Source of the DNA: DATKUK01 sp035530655
Lineage (GTDB): Bacteria > Planctomycetota > Phycisphaerae > UBA1845 > DATKUK01
Direction: 5' to 3'
NCBI GenBank assembly: GCA_035530655.1
Contig: DATKUK010000063.1
Span: 62,001-126,000 of the forward strand
Length of the DNA stretch: 64,000 bases
Program-made: the position numbers and the translations under genes
Shown here: positions 8,530-18,189 of the stretch, one piece after another
Position numbering within the stretch: the first letter of the stretch is position 1
Layout: every line of letters begins with the position of its first letter
The notes under the pieces: generated by a model
What the model was told of the DNA's origin: nothing
The model's database searches: none
What the model saw: only the letters and a program-made list of their open reading frames with translations

Positions 8530-10554
8530 TCACACCTGTCCGATCCGACGCAGGAATTCGGCCTCGTCGATGACCTCGACACCGAGCTTGCGGGCCTTGT
8601 CGAGTTTGCTTCCCGGATCGGCGCCGGCGAGCACGAAATCCGTCTTCTTAGTGACCGACCCGGTGGCCTTGCCGCCGAGCTTCTCGATCAGGTCCTGCAC
8701 GACTTTGCGGCCGAACCCTTCGAGCGTTCCGGTGACGACGACGGTCTTGCCGGCCAGCGGCTGGTTGCCCACCGCCCGGCGCCGCGGCTGCTTCATGTTC
8801 ACGCCGGCCGCTTCGAGATGCTCGATCGTACGCTTGCCAGCCGGACTCGCGAACCACTCGTGAATCGTCCGGGCCATGACCGGCCCGATCTCCGGAATCG
8901 CCTCCAACTCCTCGACGCCGGCTGCTGCGATACGGTCCATCGTGCCAAAGTGCTCGGCCAGAATCTGGGCCGCCCGCGTTCCCACGTGTCGGATGTTCAG
9001 CGCCGCCACGACGCGGGACAGCTCGCGCAAACGACTGTCGTCGATGCCGGCAAGCAGGTTGTCGGCGCTCTTGGCAGCCATGCGCTCAAGCTTCAGTAGT
9101 TCCTCTCGTCGGTCGGCCAGACCGTACAGATCGGCAAATTCAGCTACCAGCCCGCTATCGACGAGCTGATCGACCAGCGCCGGGCCGACCCCCTCGATGT
9201 CCATCTGATCCCGAGCGCAGAAGTAGATCAGACGCTCCTTCAACTGGGCCGGGCACGATGGATTGATGCACCGCAGGAACACGCCGCCCTCGTCCTTGAC
9301 CACCTGCCCTTTGCAGACGGGGCACTGCTTCGGCGGACGAATGGGCTTGGCATCGCGCGGGCGCTTGGCCTCGACCACGCCGACGACCTGGGGGATGATC
9401 TCGCCCGCCTTTTCGACCGTCACGAAGTCGCCCACCATCACACCAAGCCGTTGGATCTGTTCGTAATTGTGCAGGCTCGCGTGCCGCACCGTGGTGCCGG
9501 AAAGTTGCATCGGTTCCATCACCGCCCGCGGCGTGAGCGTGCCGAGCTTGCCGACCTGCCACTGGACCTCGAGCAGCTTGCTCTGGGCCTGCTCGGCGGC
9601 GAACTTGAACGCGATACACCAGCGCGGGTACCTGCTGGTGGCGCCCAGCGCGTCGCGCTGGTCGAACCGGTCGACCTTGATCACCAGGCCGTCGGTGGCG
9701 AAGTCGAGGTCGTGTCTCTTCGAGTCCCACTCGTGGCAGAGCGCAAGGACCTGCTCGACGTCCCGGCAAAGCCGTCGCTGCGGCATGACCGGGATTCCCC
9801 ACTTCTCGACCATGTTGCATAGGGCGCTTTGCGTCTCGGCCCCGAGCGGCTCGACCTGCCCGAAGCCGTGGGCCATGAAGCGCAGCCCGCGTTGGGCGAC
9901 GATGCGGCTATCGAGCAGTTTCAGCGTGCCGGCGGTGGCGTTTCTCGGGTTGGCGAACATCGGTTCGCCGGCCGCTTCGCGTTGGGTGTTGAACGCCTCG
10001 AAGTCGGCCCGGGGCCAGTAGACCTCGCCGCGAACCTCCAGCACGTCAGGCCACTCCTGATCCATCAGACAGATGGGTACACCGCGAACGGTCCGAACGT
10101 TCTGCGTCACATCGTCGCCGGTAACCCCGTCGCCTCGGGTGGCTGCCAGGACCAGACGCCCCTGCTCGTACCGCAACGACACCGCCACGCCGTCAATCTT
10201 CAGGTCGACCAAGTACGCATATTCGTCGCCGCCCAACCCCTTGTGCACGCGTTGATCGAACTCGCGCAACTCCTGCTCGTTGTAGGTGTTGTCGATGCTG
10301 AGCATCGGTACGGCGTGACGGACCGACGCGAACTGCTCCAGCGGTTCGCCCCCCACGCGCTGGGTGGGCGAGTCGGGCGTGACCAGCTCGGGATGATCGG
10401 CCTCGAGCTGCTTGAGCTGCTCCATCAGCCCGTCGTATTGGCGGTCGGTAATCTCCGGCCGGGCCAGCACATAGTAGAGGTAGTCGTGCCGACGGATATC
10501 GTCGCGCAACTGCTCGATCTGTTTGGCGACGTCTTTGGCCATCGCCTCTCTCAC
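8530..10554 (-). CDS. ligA: NAD-dependent DNA ligase
   Basis: A 674-residue NAD+-dependent ligase that seals nicks in replication and repair. Domain order is complete: an Ia domain with YLYYVLARPEITDRQYD, the adenylation domain with the catalytic Lys at about 119 (LKIDG; preceded by VD rather than the usual EP), the ATDGLVIK motif, an OB fold, a four-Cys zinc finger (CPVCKG then CINPSCPAQ) near 405-435, helix-hairpin-helix repeats (RHVGTRAAQILAEHFG, EAIPEIGPVMA) and a C-terminal BRCT domain (TVVVTGTLEGFGR to the end). The true start may be the fifth codon (MAKDVAKQ). It is likely a single-gene unit, with a cupin gene 46 bases upstream on the same strand. Confidence 0.97.
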   Translation of the reverse strand: MREAMAKDVAKQIEQLRDDIRRHDYLYYVLARPEITDRQYDGLMEQLKQLEADHPELVTPDSPTQRVGGEPLEQFASVRHAVPMLSIDNTYNEQELREFDQRVHKGLGGDEYAYLVDLKIDGVAVSLRYEQGRLVLAATRGDGVTGDDVTQNVRTVRGVPICLMDQEWPDVLEVRGEVYWPRADFEAFNTQREAAGEPMFANPRNATAGTLKLLDSRIVAQRGLRFMAHGFGQVEPLGAETQSALCNMVEKWGIPVMPQRRLCRDVEQVLALCHEWDSKRHDLDFATDGLVIKVDRFDQRDALGATSRYPRWCIAFKFAAEQAQSKLLEVQWQVGKLGTLTPRAVMEPMQLSGTTVRHASLHNYEQIQRLGVMVGDFVTVEKAGEIIPQVVGVVEAKRPRDAKPIRPPKQCPVCKGQVVKDEGGVFLRCINPSCPAQLKERLIYFCARDQMDIEGVGPALVDQLVDSGLVAEFADLYGLADRREELLKLERMAAKSADNLLAGIDDSRLRELSRVVAALNIRHVGTRAAQILAEHFGTMDRIAAAGVEELEAIPEIGPVMARTIHEWFASPAGKRTIEHLEAAGVNMKQPRRRAVGNQPLAGKTVVVTGTLEGFGRKVVQDLIEKLGGKATGSVTKKTDFVLAGADPGSKLDKARKLGVEVIDEAEFLRRIGQV

Positions 10555-10600
10555 CGGTTGCAGAATGCCGACAGGCCGCCGAACGCCCGCGGCGGATGAC

Positions 10601-10951
10601 TCACTTGCACTGCTCGGGAGCCGGTATTAGGCAGATGAACTCCAGAGGCTGGTCCGATTCGTTGCGAAACTGGTGCATCTGGTTAGCCGGTACGAACGCC
10701 ACGTCGGCTGCCTGAATCGGCTTGTCGCCCTCGGTCGTACGGGCAACGCCCTTACCGGCCAGACAGAGGATCTCGTGCTCGTAATCGTGCTGGTGGTGGG
10801 GCGTACACCCGCCCGGTGCGATCTCGAACTGCCGCATATGGAAGTTCTCGGCGCCGTCGTCCGGTCCGATCAGAATGCGGATCTTCGCCTGCTGCGCCCC
10901 TTCCATCTGAACGGGCGCCTGGGTATGTGACGCGATCGATTGAATCTTCAT
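10601..10951 (-). CDS. Small cupin-domain protein
   Basis: A 116-residue single-domain cupin. The two cupin motifs are visible: GGCTPHHQHDYEHEILCLAGKG supplies His/His/Glu/His candidates for metal binding, and FVPANQMHQFRNESDQPLEFICLI is the second motif. Metal-binding residues look intact, but the reaction or ligand is not evident. It starts MKIQSIASH, has no signal peptide and sits 46 bases upstream of ligA on the same strand. Confidence 0.85.
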   Translation of the reverse strand: MKIQSIASHTQAPVQMEGAQQAKIRILIGPDDGAENFHMRQFEIAPGGCTPHHQHDYEHEILCLAGKGVARTTEGDKPIQAADVAFVPANQMHQFRNESDQPLEFICLIPAPEQCK

Positions 10952-11096
10952 GGTCTGGCTCCCTGGGTCGGCGACGGGATCATGTTAGCACAACCACGCC
11001 AACGCGGCACCAACGTGACAGCACACGTCACCCGTATCGCGTCGCATGGGCAACCAGGCGCACGCGACGACTATTGCCCGACATCCGTTGCGCCGG

Positions 11097-14009
11097 TTAG
11101 CGCTTCCTGGCGGCCAGGATTTCGCGAACCAGCGCATCCCGGATGCTGGCCAGGCTGGCGGCGTGGACGTCGGCGAAGCTGGTCTGGCCGGGATCGTCGG
11201 CGTTGCGCGCCTGCGTTTCGGAGGCCAGGTTGATGGCAGCCGCCACCGCTCGGGCGACGCGGTTGCGCGACCAGCCCGACTCAGCAGCCAGCATGTTCAT
11301 CAGCTCGATGTCCTGCTGGGCTCGACGCTGGGCCTTCAGCCGCGTGGTGCCTACCGGCATGTTGTAGCCGTGGCCACCGGTCAGGTGCACGACGGCCAAT
11401 GCGTCGGGCTTGTCCCAGGCTTCCTGACCGGCAAAGCTCCTCCAGTAGGCCAACCCGCCATCGGCGCCGAGCGTCCAGTTCTTGTAGTACAACGCGACCA
11501 GTGCGGCATTGTCGCTGTCGGGCCCCCGCCCGCCGCCGTACCTCCAGTAGCGGTCGCCGTGCAACACCCTTCGCCGCTGGATGATCGGTTGATACTGATA
11601 GAACGCGTCGGAGACCACGCACAGGTCGTTCACACCGTCGAGGCGATCTCCCTGCCATTGCGGCCGCGATACATCGCCGCGACAGACGATGTCGAGCGGC
11701 TCGCCGGCCAGCACGGGCTTGAAGACATTGTAGATATAACCCAACGCGCGGAAGTCACGGCCATAGCTCGGCTCATCCAGCGTCCACAGTGAAGTGGCCT
11801 TCTTGTATCCTTCCGACTTGCCATCCGGCTTGCGAAAATTGTTTTTGTCGTTGCAAAAGATCTGAAACTGGGTGTCCGTCCAGCCCTTGGCCACCAGGTG
11901 ATCACGCCACTGACGGGCGACGACGACCGCCGCCTGATGCCACGTGCGATCGAACGCCCGAGCAATGTCCACATCGTGCTCGGACATGTAATCTTGCCAC
12001 CCCTCGTAATCGAACTTGCCGTCCTCGCCCTTGGGCCGATCGAGGAAAAAGTCGGGGCGCGCGTAGTGGCCGTTAATTCTGGCCGGGTAGTTCTCGTGGA
12101 ACGGCAAATAAAAGTGAGGGATGGCGGCGGGCAAACGTGGCAGCCCCTCGAACGCCGATCCGTCGAGCAGGGGACCCATCCAACGGTCCCACTCGCTCCA
12201 ATCGACGATACGCGTGTGGAACCCGTCGCCGGCAAGCTTGGGCAGGAAGCCGAACTTGACGCTCTCGGAGTGCCCGTACGACAGTACGTTGTAGCCGACA
12301 CGGTGCAGGTGCGCCAGCCGATGCATGGCGTGGAACTGCTCGATTTCGCCCCAAAAACCGTATGAATTCAGTTCGATCACAAAGCTGAGCTTGCTCGGCA
12401 TGTCGAGATCGACCACGTTCAACTCGACGTTGACCGTGTCGGAGTCGGCTGAGCAGGACACCTGGAGTTTGCCGCGGTACGTGCCCGCCGGAATGCCGCA
12501 CGGCACATAGAGATCGACGTAGACCGACTGGTTCCGCTGGCCGGGCACCTCGTTGTCGTGCGAGGGGATGTGCAGCGGTCGGTCGAGAGGCGGTGCGGCT
12601 TCGGGGAAGTAGCGATCCTCGCTCTTGAGATACCACAGTCGATGCAACATCAACTGCTTGACGGGAATGACAGCTCCTTCAGGCCCGGTCAGCGCAGCCG
12701 GCTGGATGCGGATGTCGGTCAGCCCCGCGTCGGTCAGCGCCTCGATCACCAGGTTGAACGCCGCAATCTCGCCGCGCAGAGCCTGCAACCTAATGGTCTT
12801 GGTCTTGCCGTCCCAAACGTACGAGCCGCTGCGCACGTCGTTGCTGACGTAGTCCGCACCGTCCAGCACGTCGCCGTTGATCGGATCGACCTTGGTCAGT
12901 TCGTCGACGGCCCACACCGCCATGGCGCCGGTTGGTTCGACCGCATCGGCCACCTTGCCTGTAACGTCTTTGAGAAACTGAAGACGAGGTGGCGGTGTGG
13001 GGCCGGGCAACGCAGCCGGATCGGTAGATGTGATCTCCGATCGGTTGCCGGACTGATCGTAAGCGACCACTGCGAAGCTGTGCGTTTCGCCGGGCTTCAG
13101 GTCTGTAATCCATGCGCGGACCGCCTCGCCCGGCGCGCCGGGGCGAGGCGTTTGCCAGCGCGGGACCACGGTGGCGCGATCCCAGTTGTCCTTCGTAACG
13201 CGCTCTGCCTGGAGGCAGCGAATGTGGTAGCCCAGGGCCCGGCCGCGGTTGCCGTCGTCGCCCCCGGCGGCGAATGTCATGAGCACCTGCCCGTCGTCGA
13301 GGCCGTCGGTGTCGATCTTGAGGTCGCTCACGGCCGAGGGCGCTTCGGTGTCCGGCTGGCCCCACGTGACGGTCAGTGTGGGCGCAGATTCCTTCGACTC
13401 CCTGGCGTAAACGAATATGTTGCTCCGGTCGGCCCGAAACCAGCCTGTTTCCTCCTGCACCGCCAGAGCGAACGAGTCGGCCCGCAGCGCCGCGACGAGG
13501 CGCGGGTCAACGTCGATGGCCCACCAGTCGTCGGCCTCGGGACGGGCGAAGGTGTAGTGCGAGAGGGTCCCACCGTTGCCCGCGATCACGTCACACACGG
13601 TCGAGCCCGGTCCCGCCCAGGTGGCCGTTCGTGGGCCGGGCCACGCAAAACAGCAGTCGTCGTGCTCGCCGTCGGCCGCACCCGAGCCTTCGGTCCACGG
13701 GGTGCTGACGGTGGAGACACCCACTTGGCGGAGTATGAATTTGGGATCCGTAACCCTCAGCCGCAGCGTAGCCGACGAGATGGTCGCCTCTGACGGCACG
13801 GCCGACAGGTCGAAGTTCAGAAGCAGGAAATTCTCGCGATGTTTGATCTTCAGCCTATCGCGTCCTCCGGCGTTCTGCCTCACCTCGCTGGAATAGCAGG
13901 CCACCGAGTTGTCGGCCACGCACGGACACACCGCCTGCCCGGCCAACGCCAACTGGGGCCACGCGAGAACCGCACCTGTGAGAGATAAGAGCCATGAACC
14001 GGCGCGCAT
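11097..14009 (-). CDS. Secreted DNRLRE/FN3 protein with a glycoside-hydrolase-like (DUF4091-type) C-terminal region
   Basis: A 970-residue exported protein. The ATG at 14007-14009 gives a typical signal peptide (RAGSWLLSLTGAVLAWPQLALA then GQ), so it was preferred over the longer frame. Residues about 25-225 look like a DNRLRE beta-sandwich (LLNFDLSAVP, SATLRLRVTD, VSTPWTEGSG). About 230-340 is fibronectin type III-like (APSAVSDLKIDTDG, SFAVVAYDQSGNRSE). The remainder has a beta domain (VYVDLYVPCGIPAGTYRGKL) and then a large alpha/beta region ending in TLGADGGLAYWRSF, the layout seen in DUF4091-type putative glycosidases of Planctomycetota. It is probably extracellular or periplasmic and acts on a polysaccharide. 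The next gene downstream is a beta-helix protein on the same strand, so the pair may work together. No catalytic residues are claimed. Confidence 0.75.
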   Translation of the reverse strand: MRAGSWLLSLTGAVLAWPQLALAGQAVCPCVADNSVACYSSEVRQNAGGRDRLKIKHRENFLLLNFDLSAVPSEATISSATLRLRVTDPKFILRQVGVSTVSTPWTEGSGAADGEHDDCCFAWPGPRTATWAGPGSTVCDVIAGNGGTLSHYTFARPEADDWWAIDVDPRLVAALRADSFALAVQEETGWFRADRSNIFVYARESKESAPTLTVTWGQPDTEAPSAVSDLKIDTDGLDDGQVLMTFAAGGDDGNRGRALGYHIRCLQAERVTKDNWDRATVVPRWQTPRPGAPGEAVRAWITDLKPGETHSFAVVAYDQSGNRSEITSTDPAALPGPTPPPRLQFLKDVTGKVADAVEPTGAMAVWAVDELTKVDPINGDVLDGADYVSNDVRSGSYVWDGKTKTIRLQALRGEIAAFNLVIEALTDAGLTDIRIQPAALTGPEGAVIPVKQLMLHRLWYLKSEDRYFPEAAPPLDRPLHIPSHDNEVPGQRNQSVYVDLYVPCGIPAGTYRGKLQVSCSADSDTVNVELNVVDLDMPSKLSFVIELNSYGFWGEIEQFHAMHRLAHLHRVGYNVLSYGHSESVKFGFLPKLAGDGFHTRIVDWSEWDRWMGPLLDGSAFEGLPRLPAAIPHFYLPFHENYPARINGHYARPDFFLDRPKGEDGKFDYEGWQDYMSEHDVDIARAFDRTWHQAAVVVARQWRDHLVAKGWTDTQFQIFCNDKNNFRKPDGKSEGYKKATSLWTLDEPSYGRDFRALGYIYNVFKPVLAGEPLDIVCRGDVSRPQWQGDRLDGVNDLCVVSDAFYQYQPIIQRRRVLHGDRYWRYGGGRGPDSDNAALVALYYKNWTLGADGGLAYWRSFAGQEAWDKPDALAVVHLTGGHGYNMPVGTTRLKAQRRAQQDIELMNMLAAESGWSRNRVARAVAAAINLASETQARNADDPGQTSFADVHAASLASIRDALVREILAARKR

Positions 14010-14105
14010 GATCGAGTCTCCTGTGAAATGCGTCTTTGCCCGTACACGGGAATCAAGTTCCATCCATCGTGTGCTACGGCAAGGGCCCGGCGTCTGCTTC
14101 GACGC

Positions 14106-15965
14106 CTACCGCCGAGTCTTGGTGTCGGGCTTGGCAGGCAGCTTGGCGGTCGGCTGCGCGATGTTGCGGTCGGCGAGCGTGTTCTTGCCGTCCAACTTCA
14201 CATCGCACCCGAAGCATACGTTGTCGCGAATGATGTTGTCCTGAGCGTCGTCCTTTTCCTCGATACCTAGACTCTGATGGCGACAGTCGGGGCTTTCGAG
14301 GCACTGATTGCCGGCGACCACGTTCAAGCGCGTCTTGGTGAGGAGGATGCCCGGCCACTTGCCGGGCTTCGCCCGCGAGTTGGCTCGACAGATGTTGTTC
14401 ACGACCGTGTTGCTGCCGCCGCCATCCATCTCAATCCCGGCACCCGCGTTGCCCACACACTGATTGGCAGAGACCAGGTTCCGTCGATCCTCGCCGCCGC
14501 CCAGCCCGCCCACGCCATGACGACCGTTGTCGGCCAGTACGCTATTGGCGCAGATGCTGTCGCGGACGCGGGCGCAGAAGTAGAGCCCGTCCGTGCCGTT
14601 ATGGGCAGCGATGTTGCTGGACCACAGAGTCTGGCGCGTGCCCGTGCCCGGGTGAAAGCCGTGACCACAGCAGTCGCGTACGTGGCAGTCGGTGACGCTC
14701 ACGCGACCGCCCATTTGCACCGAGATGCCGTCGTGAGGCCAGCCGATCACGCGGCAACGCGCAATCTGACTGTCGCAGCAGCGTACCAGGTGAATGGCCG
14801 AAGCGGTGAAGTCGGGTCGCAGCGCCAGGCGATCGGGCGTGCCCTCGATCGTCAGATCCGTCAGGTAGATCTCATGCTGCATGAAGGCCCGTACCATGGG
14901 GAACCAGTGCACCGCCAGCGCCTCGTCGGCGGCCTTGTAGTCGTTCCACAACGGGCGCGACAGGCGCAATATGTTGCCCTCGATGCCCGCCAGAATCGCG
15001 TGCGTGCTGTTCCAGCCACGCTGAGTGTGCGACGTCACCATGATCTCATCACCGACGGCGAAGCCCGACGCATCGGCCACCGTAACGGCATCGGAGCCCT
15101 CGCCGACGTCACCCGTCAGTCGGGATGCGTATGCAGGCGGTGCGACGAATATGGCTCGGCCGCCCTCGCCGATCAGCGTGACGCTGGCGGAGAGCTCGAT
15201 ACCGCGGCGCAGCACGTACCTCCCCGCCGGTATCGTAACCGTCCCGCCCGGCGGGCCGAGCGAATCAATCGCCTGCTGAAGCCCGCATGTAGGACTGTTC
15301 TCGTCGATGAAGCGGCTTGCGCATACAGCCGTCGGAGGGCACGGAACCGCCTTACCATCGGCAGGTGCGATCGGGCCGGCCGCCAACTGGCGCACTTGCT
15401 CGTCGTTCAGTGTCGAGTCAAAAACGGCTAGTTCGTCGACGGCACACGGTACGAAATGAGGCTGGAGCCCTCCGATCAGCATGTATTGCTCGTGACCTCG
15501 GCCGAGGGGTAGGCCTTGCGTGGCCTTTGGGTCGTTGGCGACCACTCGGCCATCGAGATACAGGCTTGCGCCGCCGGGCCCGAAGCTTACAGCCACGTGA
15601 TGCCAACGTCCCGGCTCGAGCGTCTGGTCGCAGATGAGCCGAACTGATCCGAGCGACGCGCTCAGCCCCTGGCCGGGCTCGGGTTGGACGACGATCTTCA
15701 ACTGCTCCTGCAAGCTGAAAACCGTTGTGTTGCGCCCGGGCCGGTCCATCCGCAACCCCATGCTCATGGCGCCCGCTTCAAGAGCGCCCACCGCCGGGCC
15801 GCGCGCGTAGTCAAACCGATGTCGAAACGCCAAACCTCTACTGAAGCGCCCCGCACAGCCGACGGCTCCGTGAACCTGCAACGGCCGTCCGTTGCTCACG
15901 GCGTTGGGAATCAGCAGACCTTCAGACTTGTCGAAGTGCCATACTGCAATCGGACCAGCTTGCAT
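14106..15965 (-). CDS. LamG/concanavalin-like plus right-handed beta-helix protein
   Basis: About 619 residues when started at the ATG at 15963-15965, which has AGGA six bases upstream; a longer frame to 16043 exists without a clear ribosome site. The first about 200 residues form a LamG-like jelly roll: AVWHFDKSEG, a GRWHHVAVSFGPGGASLYLDG motif and VDELAVFDSTLNDEQVRQL. Then PPGGTVTIPAGRYVLRRGI opens a pectate-lyase-like right-handed beta-helix with short repeated turns containing Asn/Gly ladders (NGTDGLYFCARVRDSICANSVL, NRVNNICR-like rungs) to the end. These families usually bind or cleave polysaccharides outside the cell, but no signal peptide is visible with either start, which is odd. The substrate is unknown. 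Confidence 0.78.
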   Translation of the reverse strand: MQAGPIAVWHFDKSEGLLIPNAVSNGRPLQVHGAVGCAGRFSRGLAFRHRFDYARGPAVGALEAGAMSMGLRMDRPGRNTTVFSLQEQLKIVVQPEPGQGLSASLGSVRLICDQTLEPGRWHHVAVSFGPGGASLYLDGRVVANDPKATQGLPLGRGHEQYMLIGGLQPHFVPCAVDELAVFDSTLNDEQVRQLAAGPIAPADGKAVPCPPTAVCASRFIDENSPTCGLQQAIDSLGPPGGTVTIPAGRYVLRRGIELSASVTLIGEGGRAIFVAPPAYASRLTGDVGEGSDAVTVADASGFAVGDEIMVTSHTQRGWNSTHAILAGIEGNILRLSRPLWNDYKAADEALAVHWFPMVRAFMQHEIYLTDLTIEGTPDRLALRPDFTASAIHLVRCCDSQIARCRVIGWPHDGISVQMGGRVSVTDCHVRDCCGHGFHPGTGTRQTLWSSNIAAHNGTDGLYFCARVRDSICANSVLADNGRHGVGGLGGGEDRRNLVSANQCVGNAGAGIEMDGGGSNTVVNNICRANSRAKPGKWPGILLTKTRLNVVAGNQCLESPDCRHQSLGIEEKDDAQDNIIRDNVCFGCDVKLDGKNTLADRNIAQPTAKLPAKPDTKTRR

Positions 15966-16060
15966 CACACGTCCTGGTTTGCCTGGCAGAATCGTTTCAG
16001 GCCACAACAGATGACCGATCATACCGCGTGGGGATGACTGCACAAGTCAGGCCGGACCGG

Positions 16061-16834
16061 CTACGACAAGCCCAGCCAACGCGCGAAGCGCTGCCGGTTG
16101 CGGAACAACTTGCCGACTATGCGGATCTGTTTTGGGCGATCGTATTGCCAGCGAGCCGCGCGCCATAGCATGTCGGGACTCACCTGGGGGCCCCACCACG
16201 CCTCCAGCCGCTCCACGTCTGGCGGGCCCATCGGGTCAGAGGCGTCGTCGAATGTCGTCTCGCATCCGCCATGGCTCTCGATGACAGGGACGCAGACATC
16301 GCGCAACGTGCGGGACGCCAACAGGCGGATCTTTGAATCCGACGAACGAGCCAGTTCAAAAAGAGTCGAGGCTGCATCCGGGCGACCTCGCCGCAGCGCC
16401 CCATACGCGGCTGCCAGTTGCGACCATGGTTCGGGCTCGTGTGCCCACCGCTCAAGCTGGGTATCTCCGTTCGGCCAAACCAGGTCCGACCACTGCTGCA
16501 TCATGGCGAGTCGAGTGTAGGCATGCGTCTCGGCCTCGGCCGCTGCGAGAAGCACTTCGGCGAGATTCATGAATTGCCGGCGAGCGATCGCGCGGCTGGC
16601 GCTCCGCCGCACCGACGGCGCGGGATCGGCCAGCGAGGCAGCCAGCAGTTCCGGCACGCGCCGATCGTTAGAGTAACGGAGTTGATCGACCGCTTCGCGC
16701 CGCAACTCGGCTCGAGATGACCCAAGCTCGGCCACCGTCCGTCGAAACGACCATTTCGGGAGGGTTAGCAGCAACCCGGCAATGCACGCCACCCCCACGG
16801 CAATCGCAACAACCACCGTTTCCCGGCGTCTCAT
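16061..16834 (-). CDS. Membrane-anchored HEAT-repeat-like protein, function unknown
   Basis: A 257-residue protein starting MRRRETVVVAIAVGVACIAGLLL, a positively charged N-terminus followed by one hydrophobic segment, so it is probably anchored in or exported across the inner membrane. Residues about 35-100 contain repeated short helices (ELRREAVDQLRY, RVPELLAASLADPAPSVRRSASRAI) that look like HEAT/PBS-lyase repeats, and a second set appears after RRGRPDAASTLFELARSSDSKIRLLASRTL. Such repeats mediate protein-protein binding. The C-terminal 60 residues (RLEAWWGPQVSPD onwards) are unrecognised. It follows no obvious operon partner; the beta-helix gene lies just downstream. Confidence 0.65.
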   Translation of the reverse strand: MRRRETVVVAIAVGVACIAGLLLTLPKWSFRRTVAELGSSRAELRREAVDQLRYSNDRRVPELLAASLADPAPSVRRSASRAIARRQFMNLAEVLLAAAEAETHAYTRLAMMQQWSDLVWPNGDTQLERWAHEPEPWSQLAAAYGALRRGRPDAASTLFELARSSDSKIRLLASRTLRDVCVPVIESHGGCETTFDDASDPMGPPDVERLEAWWGPQVSPDMLWRAARWQYDRPKQIRIVGKLFRNRQRFARWLGLS

Positions 16835-17093
16835 CCGCTGACTCCACCGCCGGTGCTCTTACTGGACACTGCCGTCAGGCCACGGCGTGTGTAGTGCGCA
16901 CCGGCTACAACGAACGCAACACAGCGGCATGATGCCACCCGCAGGAGAGCATCCTGCGCATTCCGGCCAGGAAGGCCACCTGCCTGACGATCATACAGCG
17001 TGACCGTCGCACGAATCAAAAGATGCTCTGCCCACCCACTCCGGACGGAAATGCCGCACACACGATCACTCGCCGCGAAAGCGATCGTTTGGC

Positions 17094-17600
17094 TTACGAT
17101 TCCTTTTCGGGGCCCTGCTCGTTTTGCTCGGGTTGCGGGGTGGGATGCGTGCCGCTGGCCGCCAGCGCCTCCAGCGCGCTGATGGGGTCCATCTCCTCGC
17201 CGGACAGGTCGGTCCGACCGAGATTGGTATCACCCGACGGCGCAGCCATGCTGGCCGCTCGTGGGCGGTGCTCGAGGCGCGTCCGCACGGGCTTCATCTC
17301 GCTCGGCTCGCCATCGATCTGTACGCTGAAGACCACCGGCCCGATTACTACATGGTCACCCGGTTGAAGCTGTAGCTCGGCCACGCGCTTGTTGTTGACA
17401 TACGTCCCGTTGCTGCTGCCGAGATCCTGCAAAACGACGCGGTCCGAATGGAGCACGAACTGGCAATGCTTGCGCGACACTTCCGCCAGCGGGATCCTCA
17501 GGTCGCAGTCTTCCTTCCGTCCGACGGTGGTAATCTCGGAGGCCAGGGCAAAGTCTTTCTGCTGCCCGCTCTCCTTAAACATGATCAGTTTGACTTCCAT
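17094..17600 (-). CDS. FHA-domain protein
   Basis: A 168-residue protein, with the start at MEVKLIMFKESGQQKDF preferred over a longer frame. Residues about 20-100 are a forkhead-associated domain: TVGRKEDCDLRI, then SRKHCQF and SSNGTYVNNKRV, the classic GR / SxxH / NG signature for phosphothreonine binding. The C-terminal about 70 residues are low-complexity, Pro/Glu-rich and lack a domain. FHA proteins normally read Ser/Thr-kinase output; no kinase is adjacent in this window. The 265 bases upstream separate it from the tRNA-Pro gene on the opposite strand. Confidence 0.88.
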   Translation of the reverse strand: MEVKLIMFKESGQQKDFALASEITTVGRKEDCDLRIPLAEVSRKHCQFVLHSDRVVLQDLGSSNGTYVNNKRVAELQLQPGDHVVIGPVVFSVQIDGEPSEMKPVRTRLEHRPRAASMAAPSGDTNLGRTDLSGEEMDPISALEALAASGTHPTPQPEQNEQGPEKES

Positions 17601-17864
17601 CGGCCGATTCCTGCCTTTCTCGCCGAACGCCTGCCCCCAACTCGGCGTCAAGACATGCTCATCCAGCCTTTCGCCACGGCTCGCCCGAATACCCTATTCC
17701 GTTGCCAAGCAACAGTTTAACGATGCCAGGCAAGTCGATCAAGTCTGCCGGATCGCTCCGCCGAGGTCGCGCGGGCCCAGTAGGCCCAGGCGATCCCTAA
17801 GTGCCTGTACCTGGTGAACTTGACATCGCCGGCCGTCGGCAATTACACTCGGTGGTAGAGTCGG

Positions 17865-17939
17865 CGGGGCGTGGCGCAGCCTGGTTAGCGCGCTTGACTG
17901 GGGGTCAAGAGGTCGCTGGTTCAAATCCAGTCGCCCCGA
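17865..17939 (+). tRNA. tRNA-Pro (anticodon GGG)
   Basis: A 75-base cloverleaf is readable. The acceptor stem CGGGGCG pairs with CGCCCCG, followed by discriminator A. The D-arm has a GCGC/GCGC stem with AGCCTGGTTA in the loop. The anticodon stem CTTGA/TCAAG holds the loop CTGGGGG, giving anticodon GGG at 17900-17902, which reads proline codons. The T-arm has the GGTTCAAATCC pattern. The 3' CCA is not encoded in the DNA. Confidence 0.96.
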
Positions 17940-18153
17940 GTTCGTCAGGGCGGTCGGCGTGAAGGTCCGGCGGTCCCCCCGCTTCTTGTCTGTAAACAGA
18001 TGTCATCTCAAGTTGCACGCCGGGTGTGCCTTGAACGGACAGGTGATATTGGGCCTTGGTAGTTGGCTCAGCCGCTCCGCGCCCGGAGCAACCCAACGAG
18101 CAGACGAGAGCGAGCGTCAGTCCAGGAGCAACAGTATGCTTCCATCTCAACAT
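17905..18153 (-). pseudogene. Small lipoprotein gene or fragment, running antisense into the tRNA-Pro gene
   Basis: An 82-residue frame starting MLRWKHTVAPGLTLALVCSLGC, a convincing lipoprotein signal with an LGC lipobox; a GAGGG ribosome site sits about seven bases before the ATG. The mature part (residues 22-82) matches nothing recognised. Its last about 12 codons are antisense to the tRNA-Pro gene and give the well-known ELGATGFEPATS artefact peptide, so the true 3' end is probably lost or the frame continues by chance. It lies directly downstream of an IS5-type remnant. It could be a truncated lipoprotein or a coincidental frame; a functional gene cannot be confirmed. Confidence 0.4.
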
Positions 18154-18189
18154 GTTGTGCCCTCTTCCGCGAGTTGTGTGTTCCCGAGT

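Noticed and set aside
17739..17924. MNQRPLDPQSSALT-type small minus-strand peptide
   Set aside because: It is the well-known artefact of translating antisense to a tRNA gene.
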